Assembly (NCBI GenBank): GCA_029449235.1 | Contig: JANATG010000006.1 | Coordinates: forward strand, 2,046,001-2,110,000 | Direction of reading: 5' to 3' | DNA: 64,000 bases | Source of the DNA: Linnemannia schmuckeri | Taxonomy: Eukaryota > Mortierellomycota > Mortierellomycetes > Mortierellales > Mortierellaceae | Shown here: positions 11,220-23,352 of the stretch, piece after piece | Layout: every line of letters begins with the position of its first letter | Position numbering within the stretch: position 1 is the stretch's first letter | Made by a program: the position numbers and the translations under genes | The notes under the pieces: generated by a model | The model's database searches: none | Told to the model about the DNA's origin: nothing | Seen by the model: the letters and a program-made list of their open reading frames with translations, nothing else

Positions 11220-14200
11220 CTATGAAATGGGTTTGGATGATTCACTCTCCTTCTTCTGCTCGTCAACACTTCCGCCAGCAACACTAATACCACCATCGCT
11301 CAGACTCTGCTCGTTAACAGCAGCGCTACTACTACTGGTAACAGCACTGTCACTCAAAAACTCCTGCTCAGGTTCAGGCTTTGACTCAGACTCCAACTCA
11401 GACTGCGCCTCATCCTTGGTTCCAGCTGCCTTGCCAATCTTCAAGAGATTCTTGGTGGTCTTGTGCACAGCCCGGTCAAAGATCCTCGGAAGATACCCCA
11501 TCTCCTTGAGCTCGTCATCGTTAAACGACCTCTCCGCATAGTAGATCTGCGACAAGACAGCCTTCTTGATCGCATCGCGCCGGTTCAGATCATAAGATTT
11601 CTCCTGCGAATGAATCATTATCTCCGAGACCAATAATCCATTCGCGACCCTCTTCAGAGCCGCCTCATCCTCCACCGCCACAAACTCCTTGAAATCAGAA
11701 AGCGGTGCAGCGTCGTCCTTCAATGCCAAGACCTTGTGGATCCAGTTGTGGTAGTAATCCAAATGCAACTTGTACCGGAACCGAGGCGTCTCACTGTGCA
11801 AAATCCGGCCCAACGCACGATCGGTCTTGTCGGCAGGTGGGATGATACCCATATACCCTGCGATCCGGTGCAGAGTCGGCGTATCTAGGGACGCATAGTC
11901 AGCTGACCGGACAGGGACCTCCAGCAACTTGAACCGAATATCGTCAAAGGGCGTCAAACTCTGGATCAGGTCGCCGTGGAATCCAGAGAGGTGTTTCAGA
12001 CGCGACGAATCCTCAAGTGAGAGCGAAGCAGGCTTCAGGTAGGACTCGCGAATGAACGCGAGGTCCTCGCGTGGGATCTTGGTCATCTTGCCGTTGGAGA
12101 TGCGGCGGTAATAAACTGCAAGGACAGTCTCGGCAGTGGGCGCCTTTGATTCGGTGGCGGTGCTCTCAGAATCTCCAGTCACGTCGGTGGTCTTGGCTGG
12201 TGTGGGGGTGGCCGAGGTTGCAGTTGCGGCTGCGGCTACGGCTGCAACTGCTGTAGCAGTGGGAACGGAAGGCGACGCAACGTCTTTGGAAATCATCTCC
12301 TTCAGCTTACGAGCCATAGATGCCGTGATAGAGTCACCCTTGGTGTTCTTGTCGGTCTTGGCGGCAGGTTGAGCCTCCTTGGTCTTCTTGTCGATCTTGG
12401 CTGAAACTTTAGTATCCTTGGTTGCTACTGCAGGTGCAGATTCAAGCTTGGCTGGAGAAGAAGTCGCAATGGCGTCGGAAATCTTGATGTAACCCTTGGG
12501 CTCCCAGATCAAAAATTCTTTGTCGGCCTGCCTCCGCTCCTCGTCCTCTTCCTTGAGTCGTCCCTGCTCACTGATCCGACGGAATTGATCCCTCATAATA
12601 TCGCGCCTAGAGGCAGCACGGGCAAGCGACTCACGCCTGCTCTCCGAATCTTCCTCCCCTGCCTCAATCGCCTTCTCTGCAAGTGCTTCCTTAGCAGCGT
12701 CATCCAGCATGATCTCGGCCTGGATCGCCTTCATCCGGCGGTACTCGCTCATCATATGCGGCTTCTTCAACTCCGCAATCTTGTACCGCAGTTCCCACTT
12801 GTCGGTGCCTCGTTCGTTCAGATCAAAGGGTCCAATGACAGTCGAATTATTGATATTGGAGTAGCACACAATCTGCCACAGACTGAGCTCAGCATTGGGT
12901 TGCATCTCCGGTGCTCCAGCCTCGTCAAACTCCACCGTCACGTTACGACCCTGCACCGATGTTCTGGCTCCCAGAGGCAAAGTCTCGACCCAGACGTTCA
13001 TGCTCTGGACGGTCTCATCTGTATCGACAGTGATCCTTAGATCCTGGTTGGGGTATTTAGTGGTGATCTCGTCCAGAGTGCGATTCAGTAGCCGCAACTG
13101 GTTCTTGAAACACTCATCGCCCATTACACTCGATCCAAACAGCCGCGAGTCCATCTCATCCAAAGAAATGTACTGGAATCCGAAGATCCTGGCCGTGTTG
13201 TGAAAGGCAACAAAAATTCCGTCCATTTGTCCGATCCTGACCTGGAGACTGTACTTCAGAAACGCCGATCGCATCATATCGTAATACTCGCGCTCAAAAC
13301 TCTCCAGATATCCGTGCGCCTTGCGAAGCTGGTATCCTTGATTAAGCTCATAGTTGTGAACATCCAGACGGATCGCCACTGCTGCGCGCGTTTTAAGATC
13401 GAACGTCTTGCCTGGGAGCCGTGGGTCTTCACAGTCCAGCTGCGAACGGAGCAAAAAGTTGTCGACAGAGATATAATTGAACGCCTCGAGCTGATTTCTC
13501 TCCTCCGCCGTAACCATCCAAGAATTCGCTTTTGTAAACCTAGAAAACTCTTGTGGTGTGCTGGTCAACATCTTTTCCATGGACTTTCCCTATTGATTTT
13601 GATGAAGCGATAAGCAAGTTATAGTTAACGACCGTTTCTTTTTAGAGATAAGCACTTGTCCATAAACCACTGACAAATTAATTCCACTTACAAGTTGCAT
13701 CAAGACTGTCGAGGAATCGAAGGTCTTGTCGGCGTCAATTGCATAATAACCATCGCCCTTATGCACCAAGTCGATTGTCGTCGGTGCCCTACTTAGTCTT
13801 GTGAATCCCTTGGGCTATCGGAGGGGAAGCTGGTCGTGTTAATGAAAGCTCTAATAACTCAACGTTAGAGGGGGGAAATGAAACTCGTGATCCATCATTT
13901 TGTCGACTTACTTGAGCTGTAAAGGCCTCTGAAAGATGAGTGGTTTTGAGTGGCTTCCATCCAGAAATCAAAAAATAGTACTGCGACAGGATAGAGGTCA
14001 TAGATGAGGTTGATCCCATGTACTTTCCGTGATGGTTACGCGCCATGTTGAGTAATGCTGGATCCATTGATGAAGTTTTGTAGGCTGGCAACGCGTTGTA
14101 GTCGAAATCCTTGGGTTGGCAGATTGACCGCAGATAGGGATCAAAGTTGAACACAGATGACCGAGGATCCTGTAGCCAGTGAACACCAGGGCTGTGAGGC

Positions 14201-15174
14201 AAAACAAGGGTGGCTTGTTAGTCTGGCTCACAAACAAAAAGTCGGATCGATGTAAACTGTGAACGTAATTCCTGTGCCTTAAACTTACTTGAACAAAACT
14301 CGATCCAAGCCGTGCTCCAACACCGCAACCTTGGGTCTCGACTTTGGTGTAACATCTATCAAAATGAAGGAGTTCCTGTTAGAGGCGCGCTCAGCTGTTT
14401 CATATCCAAAGTGAACATTCCTGCATCGCAACCGGGAAGCTTACTCTTGATATCTACATCCTTGGCTTTGACAGATTCCCAACGAGCGTATCCGACAAGG
14501 TACTGCGCCTGAATATCTGGGATCTGAGTTTCCGCAGCAGGGTATGTGTTGGCGCGGTCATGCCGGGAATCCGCCCTATTACTCCATTGTGGCTGACCCG
14601 TGGTCCTCAGACTGGCCTCAATAGCAGCCTCCAGTTTATTGGCAAATGGATCAGCGGCCTTGCTGCCAAAGGGGTCCGTCGTAGATCCTCTGTCTCCGTT
14701 ATCCGATTTTGATAGTCCGGCTCCCTGTCGGCTTGACTCGATCGCCTGAACCATCTGTGAACCGGACACCGAATGCGCCTTGACATAGGCAGGTCGCCTA
14801 GACCGGTATCCCAAAATGTCGCCAGATTCTGAATTTCCAGACATGCGGCCACTCGAAACATTTGAGCCTCGATCGTATGGCGCCCTGCCTCCCCTGTTGT
14901 ACCCGCTGCCGCCGCTACCACCAGACTTTGAACTAGGTCCTGTCCTTCTGTCATGGGCACCCCGCTTGTGACTGACTGATGAGGTCTTGACAGACCGAGT
15001 GCCAAGCTTGGAGTTGAAGGTTGCTGGCGACAATGTCCGCAGGGTCTGTTGATGTAAACATCTACAGGGGAGATATTGGTGGAGGAGGACAGTTGGGTAT
15101 GTTGTAAAAGTTGGCGAAGCAATAGGCCTGGAACGTGGCAAGGCTAGCCGGGATATTCCTACGGCTCCTGGCAT
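11220..15174 (-). CDS. PET127: Pet127-like mitochondrial RNA-processing protein
   Basis: Yeast Pet127 is a mitochondrial membrane-associated protein needed for 5' processing and turnover of mitochondrial RNAs. Exons 15174..14445, 14355..14289, 14191..13912, 13808..13692, 13589..11220 join to 1187 aa. Hallmarks are KVAVLEHGLDRVLF, NPGVHWLQDPRS and NFDPYL (residues ~250-300), DPRLPGKTFDLKTRAAVAIR, HGYLESFEREYYDMMRSA and the KYSLQVRIGQMDGIFVAFHN block. The conserved Asp/Glu/Lys pattern here matches the PD-(D/E)XK-like nuclease relationship proposed for the family. The N-terminus is rich in Arg/Ser and Gly and reads as a mitochondrial presequence. A long low-complexity Ala/Thr/Lys insert (about residues 770-890) and an acidic Ser-rich tail make it longer than the yeast protein (~800 aa). 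The acceptor of exon 4 is the least certain border. Confidence 0.88.
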
Positions 15175-15596
15175 TATTATTCAATACAGCTCTAGTTACT
15201 TCCAGGCGTCGAGTGAATGTGTTGTTGGGTGATTCGTCTTTGTTTTGTTTCTGGTCCGAAGTGGTCCGTAGTCGTGAATGGTGAATGAAGGTGACACCCA
15301 TGGTCAGACAAGGGATCAACTTCATATGAACAAAAAAGGCGACGAAAGGACTGCTAAAAATCTGTTGACAGTAAGCCACTCCGCACCGTCCAAGACACAC
15401 TTGGACCTCCTTGATGATTTCATTCAGGCACAGCGAACTCGTATTTTATTCTAGATGCAGGGTGGAGGTGTGTACGATTGGTATGCAAAATAAAATATCT
15501 AGAGCGAAAAGTATAAAAGTACCAGCACGGTTGCGCTCAAAGTTGATTTGAATAAATGCACAAAAGTGTTTGTTCGTTTGTTCATAGGAAAAAACT
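15175..15596. other. Intergenic between ISCA2 and PET127
   Basis: Contains the ISCA2 3' flank and the PET127 promoter (both genes on the minus strand). Short frames only; nothing recognised. Confidence 0.5.
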
Positions 15597-16518
15597 TTAG
15601 ATCTTGATCTCAAATGAAGTATCGCATCCGCAAGAGTGTGCTGCGTGAGGGTTGGCAAGAACCTTGAAGGCCGATCCGATCAACTCCTCAATATAATCAA
15701 TTCTTGATCCGCTCACCATGGGCAATGTAATCGTGTCCAGAATAACGCGCGCTCCGTCCTTTTCAAACACACTATTGTGATACAAAAAAAAATCTTACGA
15801 AAGTTAGTTTTTCTCATTATGACAAAAGCCATATCCAATACTGCAAGCATACATTCTGAAGGCAAAAGACTCCATGATTTCGATCCTTACACATCATCCT
15901 CGTTGACAGTATCCGTGAGGTCCAAGAGGTACTGGTATCCGTGACATCCGCCAGAGTCGACTGTGATCCTCAATGCTTGCAAAGGGTTCTTTTCCCTGAC
16001 CGCGATGCGCTTCAGTTGCTATTGGTTAAACAAAACACACGCCGAGAGACAAGGTTGATTAGTTAAAATGTATGAAACCATCGACGGGCGCAAGTGGTAC
16101 GTTGCAGCAAATACAAATATTTTTTTTTTAATCCGCATTATCCATGCATGATTCGTTCGGGTACCTTGACAGCGTTGTCTGTAATAATGACAGTCAGCTC
16201 TTTTCCTGCTTCGTCATACTGGGGGTTGTAAATTTTGAGCTCGGATGTAGTTGTGGTGGGTGTAGTCGTGTCGGCGGCAGGGGCAGTGGCAGCACTTGTG
16301 CTGTTGAAACGCTGTTGGTATGATCCTCGGAGGATGGTGTGAGTAGGTGCCGGAATGGTCTGCTTATGGAAACCTGTCCTTGAGAGGGTGGTCAGTGTGC
16401 GATGTGCTGGGCTGCAGGTCTGGGAGATAGTGGCTGCGCAGGCGAGGTCGTGAAGGGGCTTTGAGACAGTGGTATTAAGCCGAGAGACGATCCGTGTCCG
16501 TGCAAGAAGTGAGGCCAT
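15597..16518 (-). CDS. ISA2: Iron-sulfur cluster assembly protein Isa2/ISCA2
   Basis: A-type Fe-S protein of the mitochondrial matrix that, with Isa1/ISCA1 and Iba57, supports maturation of [4Fe-4S] proteins. Exons 16518..16165, 16018..15891, 15771..15597 join to 218 aa. The C-terminal half holds the A-type domain: ITDNAVKQLKRIA, then DSGGCHGYQYLLDL with the first ligand Cys, and HAAHSCGCDTSFEIKI with the CxC pair. The GGCHG form is typical of the Isa2 rather than the Isa1 branch. The first ~75 residues are Arg/Ser/Thr-rich and suit a mitochondrial presequence, ending near QQRFNSTSA. The start at 16518 was chosen over an in-frame upstream ATG because MASLLARTRIVSR begins a good presequence. 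Confidence 0.9.
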
Positions 16519-16851
16519 TGTGTGTGTGTAGTGTTGTGTGGATGAACTCTCGGTTGTCGATGTTGAGAAACTGCCGTGAGAGATAATAGAGCGTCGGAGT
16601 AAGTGAATGAGCGAGTTTGAGCGTGAGAAGTGCGGGTTGTGTTTTTTGATGGGGAGAAAGAAAAGGAAAAAGAGGAATGCGTTCTTTTGTTGTGGAGAGT
16701 GGAAAGTTGAGGGACTTTGTGAATCCCGAGCAAATTGGTCAGGAAAGGAAAATGTCCCGAGCCAGGGAATGCACATGCACACGTGACTCAACTCTTTTCC
16801 TTGGTTTATTTCGCCCGCTTTTGTAATGGGTCAAATCGCCAGAGGCGGCAC
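16519..16851. other. Intergenic between DHX35 and ISCA2
   Basis: ISCA2 promoter and DHX35 3' flank, both minus strand. C/T-rich on the minus strand. No further feature seen. Confidence 0.45.
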
Positions 16852-19585
16852 TCAGAGCTGCTTCTTAAGGACGTAAAAGTGCGGTGCGAGTTCTCCGAGC
16901 CACTCGGGGTCTATTGTGGTCACCTCGCGCATGTACGCCTTGCCCTTGCTAGTCTCAACCACCTCATGAAAGATCACCCACTGCGGCGTTTGCTTGAACA
17001 AGATTGATGTGGGATGCATCCACAGCTTGGTCGGCGTATACGATAACGCTCTCGCACCCTTTGGCCTAGCTTCTAGAGCACTGATCCAATGTGTTCCGTC
17101 CGGAGCAATCTTTGCTGCTTGCGCAAAATATCCTGAGACGAGGCACTTGCGGATCTTGACCGTCGCCTCCTTGGGGTCACTGAGCTTTGATCCATCTGTC
17201 GACAAGCATGACGGCAGCTGACTTGGCCCGGTGAGTCCAAGTGTCTTGACGAGATATCGCTCCAAATGTGACCGAATGGAAAGTGCTCTGGACATGGCCT
17301 TGAAATTGATCAAGTGATTTGCACACCATTTTGACGACTTTTTCCCGCGAGTAACGAAGGCGGCGTAGACTATTGCGACAAATATTGCAATAGAATATTC
17401 ATGCTGTTAGTGCCTCTAAAAGCGTCGTTTCCATCATAGGACTGCCACCGATTTCATTAAGAGAATACCGTACCATTCAGGAGGGTAATATGATCTCCCT
17501 CAAGGACTCCAAACTTGCGATGCTGTTCCTCTGCGGCGGGGCTTGTAGCATTCACGAAAATATTCTAATTAAAGCAGAGACGCAGATACATATGAGCATA
17601 CCAGTCCTTACTCAAAAAACGAATAATGTACCATATGAGACGAGCTCTGCCACGTACCTGCACGGAAACCATGGAGGCGATAGTAAGCATTTCCTGACTG
17701 CAGCCAAACGCTTGAGAGTCCAACAAGATTTTGCCCAGCATCGGATCCAGCGGAAATTCGGCCAAGCGCATCCCAAATGGTATCGTCAGTCGTCCATAGT
17801 TGTCCAGGGCTTTCAGGGAATACAATAATTCCAGCGCCTTGCTCATCATCTCCGCCGGTGGACTTGTCATAAAATCAAACCGCAGGACATTCTCAATGCC
17901 CAATGCCTTCAGTTGTAACACCATGCCCGCCAAATTGGATCGCTGAATCTCGGGAACCGAAGCCGGACGCATCTCCTGTTCGAAACTTTCTCTCGTGTAC
18001 AGTCGGTAGGCTTTGCCGTTCCGAATGCGTCCCGCGCGTCCAGATCGTTGATCTGCCGAAGCTTGAGATATTGTCGTTGTAGTGAGTGCCTCCATGCCAG
18101 TCTGTGGATTATATGCTCGGATCTTAACAAAACCCGAGTCTATCACGAAGCCAATCCCGGGAATGGTGACAGAAGCCTCGGCGACATTAGTGGCCACAAC
18201 GACCTTCCTCGTGCCCTTTTCGACCGGCTCAAAGACAAGCATCTGCTCTTCTGTCGGAAGTCCTGCATAGATGGGCAGTGCCAAAATCTCGGCGTACTTG
18301 TTGGGTGGTAACGTTGTTGCTCTTTCCCGAATCTCAGAAACGACTTCCTCAATCTCGTCCCTTCCAGTCATGAACACGAGAATGTCTCCTACTGGCTCCT
18401 TGGTGTGGATATCAAACACCGTCTGAATGGCTGTTTCAATGTAATTTGAAGTGGGTTCAGCCAAGTAGTGGACATCAACGGGATACATTCGTCCTTGTAC
18501 AGAGAGAATTGCGGTATTGTCCTTCGACTTGTCGTTTGGGTCACGATTAGTGGAAAAAAATGCTGCAAATGCCTCGGCATCTAATGTCGCGGACGAAATT
18601 ATAATCCTGAGTTCAGGTCGCTTTTTCAGAATCCTATCGTTCAAGCAAGTTAACAGCAATTGGAGGTCAGAATGTGTTGCCTTGAGTTTTGAAAATAGCG
18701 TTCAAATACTCTGACATGATACAGCGTCATACTTTTTCAAGACGCCCATGAGGATGTCAGTGTAGAGTGTCCGTTCGTGAGCCTCGTCCAGCATAATGAC
18801 ACTGTATTGTGACAGGAGCGGGTCCATGAGTGCCTCTCTGAACAACATTCCGTCCGTCATGTACTTGATCCGTGTCTTGCCGCCAGGGTCCGTGCAGTCC
18901 TCAAATCGAATTGTGTAGCCGACTTCCATGCCAAGGTTAACCTGCATTTCCTCTGCCACGCGCTGTGCCACCGTAGTTGCTGCGACACGACGCGGCTGTG
19001 TACAAGCGACCATTCTTCCTCCTGCGGTCCATCCACTCTCGTGTAGGTACTGTGGGATCTCTAATCGCGTTAAAACAAAACGAACAGTGGTCAGTTGCTG
19101 ATACAAACACGATTTTCAATCCAGTACGATGGTCGCTCCTTCTTATAACAAGACGCTTACGAGTCGTTTTTCCTGATCCGGTCTGTCCCACAAGAACAAC
19201 AACTTGATAGTTCTCCAGCAAGTACAAGATCTCAGTTCCTATGGTATCAGAGGCCATTGTTTGAGATGTTAGGTGCCACTATTCTTTCCTAGTGGTACAA
19301 TTATGCTGTGTTTAACTTACGATGTTTATATACTGGAAGCTGCTTGCGCTGCTCGCTCATGGTCATGGTCGAGTATTTGGTATCTGAGAACGTGACAATG
19401 GCAGCCTCGCTGTCCTTCTCAGCCTCCCTGTCCACCAGGCTTCCTACAGCAAATAGCAAAGTAAGCATGCTGTTAGTCATGAATTCTTTTCATTGTGGTG
19501 ATGAATGAAAGGTGGTTTGCTCCATGGTGCTGATCTAAGTAATAAACCTGCCTGGTGCCACTGTCCCTGGTTTCCAAAACGCCAT
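16852..19585 (-). CDS. DHX35: DEAH-box RNA helicase, DHX35 family
   Basis: ATP-dependent RNA helicase found in animal and fungal spliceosomal C-complex preparations. Exons 19585..19552, 19443..19321, 19238..19161, 19060..18733, 18633..17658, 17564..17474, 17369..16852 join to 715 aa, close to human DHX35 (~703). The start MAFWKPGTVAPG resembles the DHX35 N-terminus, followed by EQRKQLPVY. Motifs in order: GQTGSGKTT (I), TQPRRVAA (Ia), DEAHERT (II), SSATLDAE (III), VVVATNVAEASVTIPGI (V), QRSGRAGR (VI), then the helicase-associated and OB-fold regions. The first intron must start with GC (CAG|GCAGGT) to keep the frame. The remaining introns are GT-AG. Confidence 0.9.
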
Positions 19586-19859
19586 GTCGCAATAGTCCGG
19601 TCCGGTTGTTGATCGAGGAAGGCGATGCCAAATGTGTGAAGGCGTGTTACTGCGACCACACGAAAATAAGGGTTGGCATGGTGCTGTTTAAGGGGTCAGC
19701 TTTGAGATCACACACAGCTCTAAGGCTTAATTTTTGTGTGGGTGTGGCGCCACCAATCTTGTTGTTGGTTGAACTCGCCCAAAATTTGCTCCTTTTGCAC
19801 CTTGGCTCCTTTTTCACAGCCTTCTTTCTTACTACAACAAACTTTTTTACTTTTTGCTT

Positions 19860-22189
19860 GCTTCATACAAACACTTTTATGAAACGACACCGCACCCACC
19901 CCAGCAAGCTCGAGAGAAAAAGCCTCGCCTTATTGGTGAACATGAAGAAGAACCAGACACCAATCAACTTGCTATCAACACCGACAACGCAGCACAAGAA
20001 ACAGACCAGCTCGGCACCACCGAGTACTGGGGCTCTATTGGCATTCCCTTGATGCATCTGAACCCTTTCAACAAATTGAGTTTACTAACCAGCCTGTATT
20101 TCTGCAACAACCTAAACCACCACAACAACCCACTCCAGTCACTACCAGCCCGCAGAACACCAACTCAGCTGTCAAGGAAATTCAGCAAAAAGGATTGACT
20201 TTTAGCTCAAAGAAGCGTAACTACGACGACAGTAGCTGCAGTGCTGTGGATGATAGCTTCAAAAAGCTTTGTCTTGATGACCAGAGCACCAGTCAACCTA
20301 ATGCCGAGGCACAGGTCGATAACGGCAACAACCAACCCGACGGTGCAAAGCACTCTATCCCAGTCAGTGGACCCCTCGGTGCTGATGCAGAAGGAACCTC
20401 AGAGCCTCCTCGTCAACCCATTACCAAGACGCAGACCGACAATGACAACCAAAACGACAGTACAGCAGAGGACACTGCCTTAACCCGCGAACCTCTGTGT
20501 CAATGCTCCAGGAGCCCCAGAACCTAATCGACAACCTTTTCCTACGACACTTGATCGCACAGTCAATAGTGTGGCTGACGCTGCACTCAGGTACAAGAAA
20601 CGCAACTACTATGAGGGGACCTCCAGCGACACATGTCACAAGAAGGTGAGATGGGACGAACAGCTAGCATCATCCTCCTCATCCGCTTTACCTCGTCCTC
20701 CCGGATCTCGAACTGTCCGCATTGGAGACATCCCTGATGGAGTTACGATTGTCAAGATCCTGGACTTGATAATCACCGGCGATATCGAGTCAGCTTGCCT
20801 GGACCTCGAGACACACTCTGCCTGTATCACATTCGTGCACCCCGTAACAACCGTTGCTCTCGTTGACCACGGTGCAAGATCACGACTGCAGGTTAATAAT
20901 CAGGTGCTCGCATTCTCTCTGGAGCCCTCCGAGCCTATTGCTTCCGAGGTCTCTGAGGCGATCAAGCGTGCCGGTGCTACTCGTTCTGTGGTCGGTGATG
21001 ATTGGAGTTCTACTATCCTCTCTGAAGAGACTATCAAGGCGGACTTTGTGGCTTTTGGTCAGGTCGAGCACTTCAAGACGGATGTTGAGAAAAGAGCGGC
21101 ATTTATTAATTTCACCACTATTGGCTCTATTATCAAGGCAAAGGCTTCCCTTTGGAAAGATCCTCGTTATCTGGGTCTTCAGTTCCGCTTCGGCAAGGAA
21201 CGGTGTGCCAAGTTGGTATTATCACGATGAGAGTGGCCAATGGACTGAGCATAGCAGTTATCGAGAGCGAATTAGAGAATGTTGTGCTACAGAATGTGTT
21301 GACTGTTGAGGGCAAGCGGAACGTGTACTTGGGTAATCTTAGCCCTGATACGACTACCGACATGATTTGCAATGTGATCAAAGGAGACATGCTGAGTCGC
21401 ATCCAGCACCAGCCGCAGGCCTCGTGCGCCATTGTCTCCTTTCTCGGCCCGATGCCGCGGCCCGGTTTATCGACTATATGACCACTCATAGCGTTAGGAT
21501 CATGGAACGACCAGTCGAGGTCCGCTGGAACGACGATGGACCTGGACCCCACGGCTTCTCATTCAATGTGATCCACGCTCTCAGAAGAGGCGCGACCGGG
21601 AAGTGTGTGTGAGCAACGCTCTGAAAGTGGGAGGTGTGCGCAACAACAAGCTGCTGCAGGACTTTTCAGTGTTTGGCACTGTTGTGAAGGTCTGTGCACA
21701 CTAGTACTGGAGCTTTGCGTTCACCATCTTTGCGGATATCGCCTCGGCTATAGCAGCGGTCCAGAGCATCAAGGCGGTGAAGCCAGAGTACGCAATCAAC
21801 AAGTGCCGAGTTAGTTATGCACACAAGGAACAATGTGCACGTTATCTACTATCGGTATCGAACACGAGCACGAACACGAACACACCCAGGGTTCGAAGCG
21901 AAGCGTATAGGGCTGTCAGAAGAACCTACGGAGCCAGACGCAGTGCACGCAAGCAAGCTGAATGCGAGGCTACCCTGGTTGCCCAGGAGGTCGGGGTCGC
22001 TGAAGGAGCGATGGAGTTCTAGATGTCCAGATCATGGACACCAGTGACGCCTCGGCCGTGAGCAATAACGGTACCGAGCCGATGGATGTGCAGGAGATGG
22101 CTGTCGATGGAGCAGAATACGCATTTTCGACCGCAATGGAGATTGAAAACACTGTCAAGGGTCTCCTTTTTTTTTCCTGCTCAGCTTAA
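19860..22189 (+). pseudogene. Decayed multi-RRM gene resembling Mrn1 / Nrd1-type RNA-binding proteins
   Basis: A run of overlapping plus-strand frames reads, piece by piece, as one RNA-binding protein: a Gln/Pro-rich N-terminus (~20072-20190), KKRNY-containing segments (twice, see findings), an RRM-like part with RTVRIGDIPDGVTIVKIL, a second with ATRSVVGDDW and FRFGKERCAK, a third with KRNVYLGNLSPDTTTD and a fourth ending KCRVSYAHKEQCARYL. The spacing and the R-x-V-Y-L-G-N-L and [YF]GK[DE]RCA-type signatures are those of Mrn1 in fungi. The frame changes at least five times (near 20070, 20530, 21220, 21440-21470, 21600) and there is an in-frame TAG at 21702, with no splice sites that repair these breaks. 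The family is known for regulating mRNA; this copy cannot make the full product. Confidence 0.6.
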
Positions 22190-22438
22190 CTCTGCGCTTA
22201 ATGAATTGATATCAACATAATAATAAGTATTGCATAGAAGTGGTAGCGTCCGCACCGTTTATTCAGGGCGGAAAGGACTCAAAGAATGGAAACGATCGGC
22301 TGGAAGGTAATGATGTGATCGCGGCAAAGAAAAAGATGGTTTCGCGAAAACAAAGCAGATAGAGGAGCGAGGGAGGAGGCTGGCTTGAAGGGGTTTGATG
22401 GCGCTATCAAGCCCTTGAAGACACCCAGAGCGACTAGC

Positions 22439-22892
22439 TTAGAGTTTACGAAGGACGGCGAAGAAGTAGGGCAGGATGTCCTCATAAAGTAACAACAACA
22501 GCAAAGAGGGATGGTTTGCACGCATTTCATTTTGAAAGAGGGAAGATTATAAGGAGGAAGAAACACGGACAAGCCAGTACCAAGATTTGTGTAATCTACC
22601 ATGTCGTTCGAGACGGAGCAGAATGTCAGCATACTGAAAATTGCTCTTAAGCCTTGACGAGAAACATAGACCAATAAGCATGCTCTCCAGACTTTCGGAC
22701 CCAATACCCTTGCGCCGTACATGATAGTAGATCGATGGCAAAGCGCTGAAATTGTCGGCACCATGCCCGCCGAGGATTCGTAGACAATCTTGTAGAGCTT
22801 CGCCAGCTTATTAATCCCAAAAAGATCTTGGTTCCGAGGAACTCGGATGAGGTGGAGGGCAGGGGTTCGAGGTGTTAATATCTCAGTCTCAT
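22439..22892 (-). pseudogene. PARP-like family, copy D (decayed)
   Basis: Aligns with copies A and B: a start ATG at 22892 followed within six codons by a stop, then a shifted frame reading LFGINKLAKLYKIVYE, which matches copy A. The HGT and Cys-rich region is missing; the next recognisable piece is the exon-2 equivalent in a shifted frame, and the last exon at 22480..22439 still reads DILPYFFAVLRKL then stop. The donor-side ACG of exon 2 has become ATG. Clearly non-functional. Confidence 0.6.
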
Positions 22893-22992
22893 GGTAGTAG
22901 TTTTGGGCTGGTGATCAAAGGGGTAGTTGCGGATGAGGAGAAGAAGAAGAAAGAAAAAGATGTGAGTGAAATTGTTCCCTCTTTGTTCACCC

Positions 22993-23185
22993 AGGTGGTG
23001 ATCTCGCTCTGGAGGAGCAAGACAGCCATGCTTTGATCAATGCGTGCTAACCAAACCCCGTTTGATAAGATTAAGCTTCTTTGGCGAGGATATCATTACT
23101 CTCCGTCCTTGCCATCATCGTGAGAACGTCGGCCATAGCATGCGCTTGTGGTGACAACGCAATAGTGTTTTTATTGAAGAAGTTG
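22993..23185. repeat. Shared intergenic block of the PARP-like family (copy 3)
   Basis: Third copy of the block at 2605-2800 and 3471-3665, in the same position relative to a PARP-like unit (upstream of copy D, downstream of copy E). Its presence 18 kb from the other two shows that the duplicated unit included intergenic sequence. Confidence 0.6.
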
Positions 23186-23352
23186 ACTACAACCTAGCCT
23201 CGCGCGAGAAAGGAAAGTGGATGGATGAAATGAAATGAACAACGGTGGTGCAGACACCGTAAAATGGTGAGTACAAATCAAGAAAACAAAGTGGTGAGAC
23301 GCATCGCTTCATCAGTCGCTGAGCGAAAGACATAAGCAGCGATGCCTCCTGT

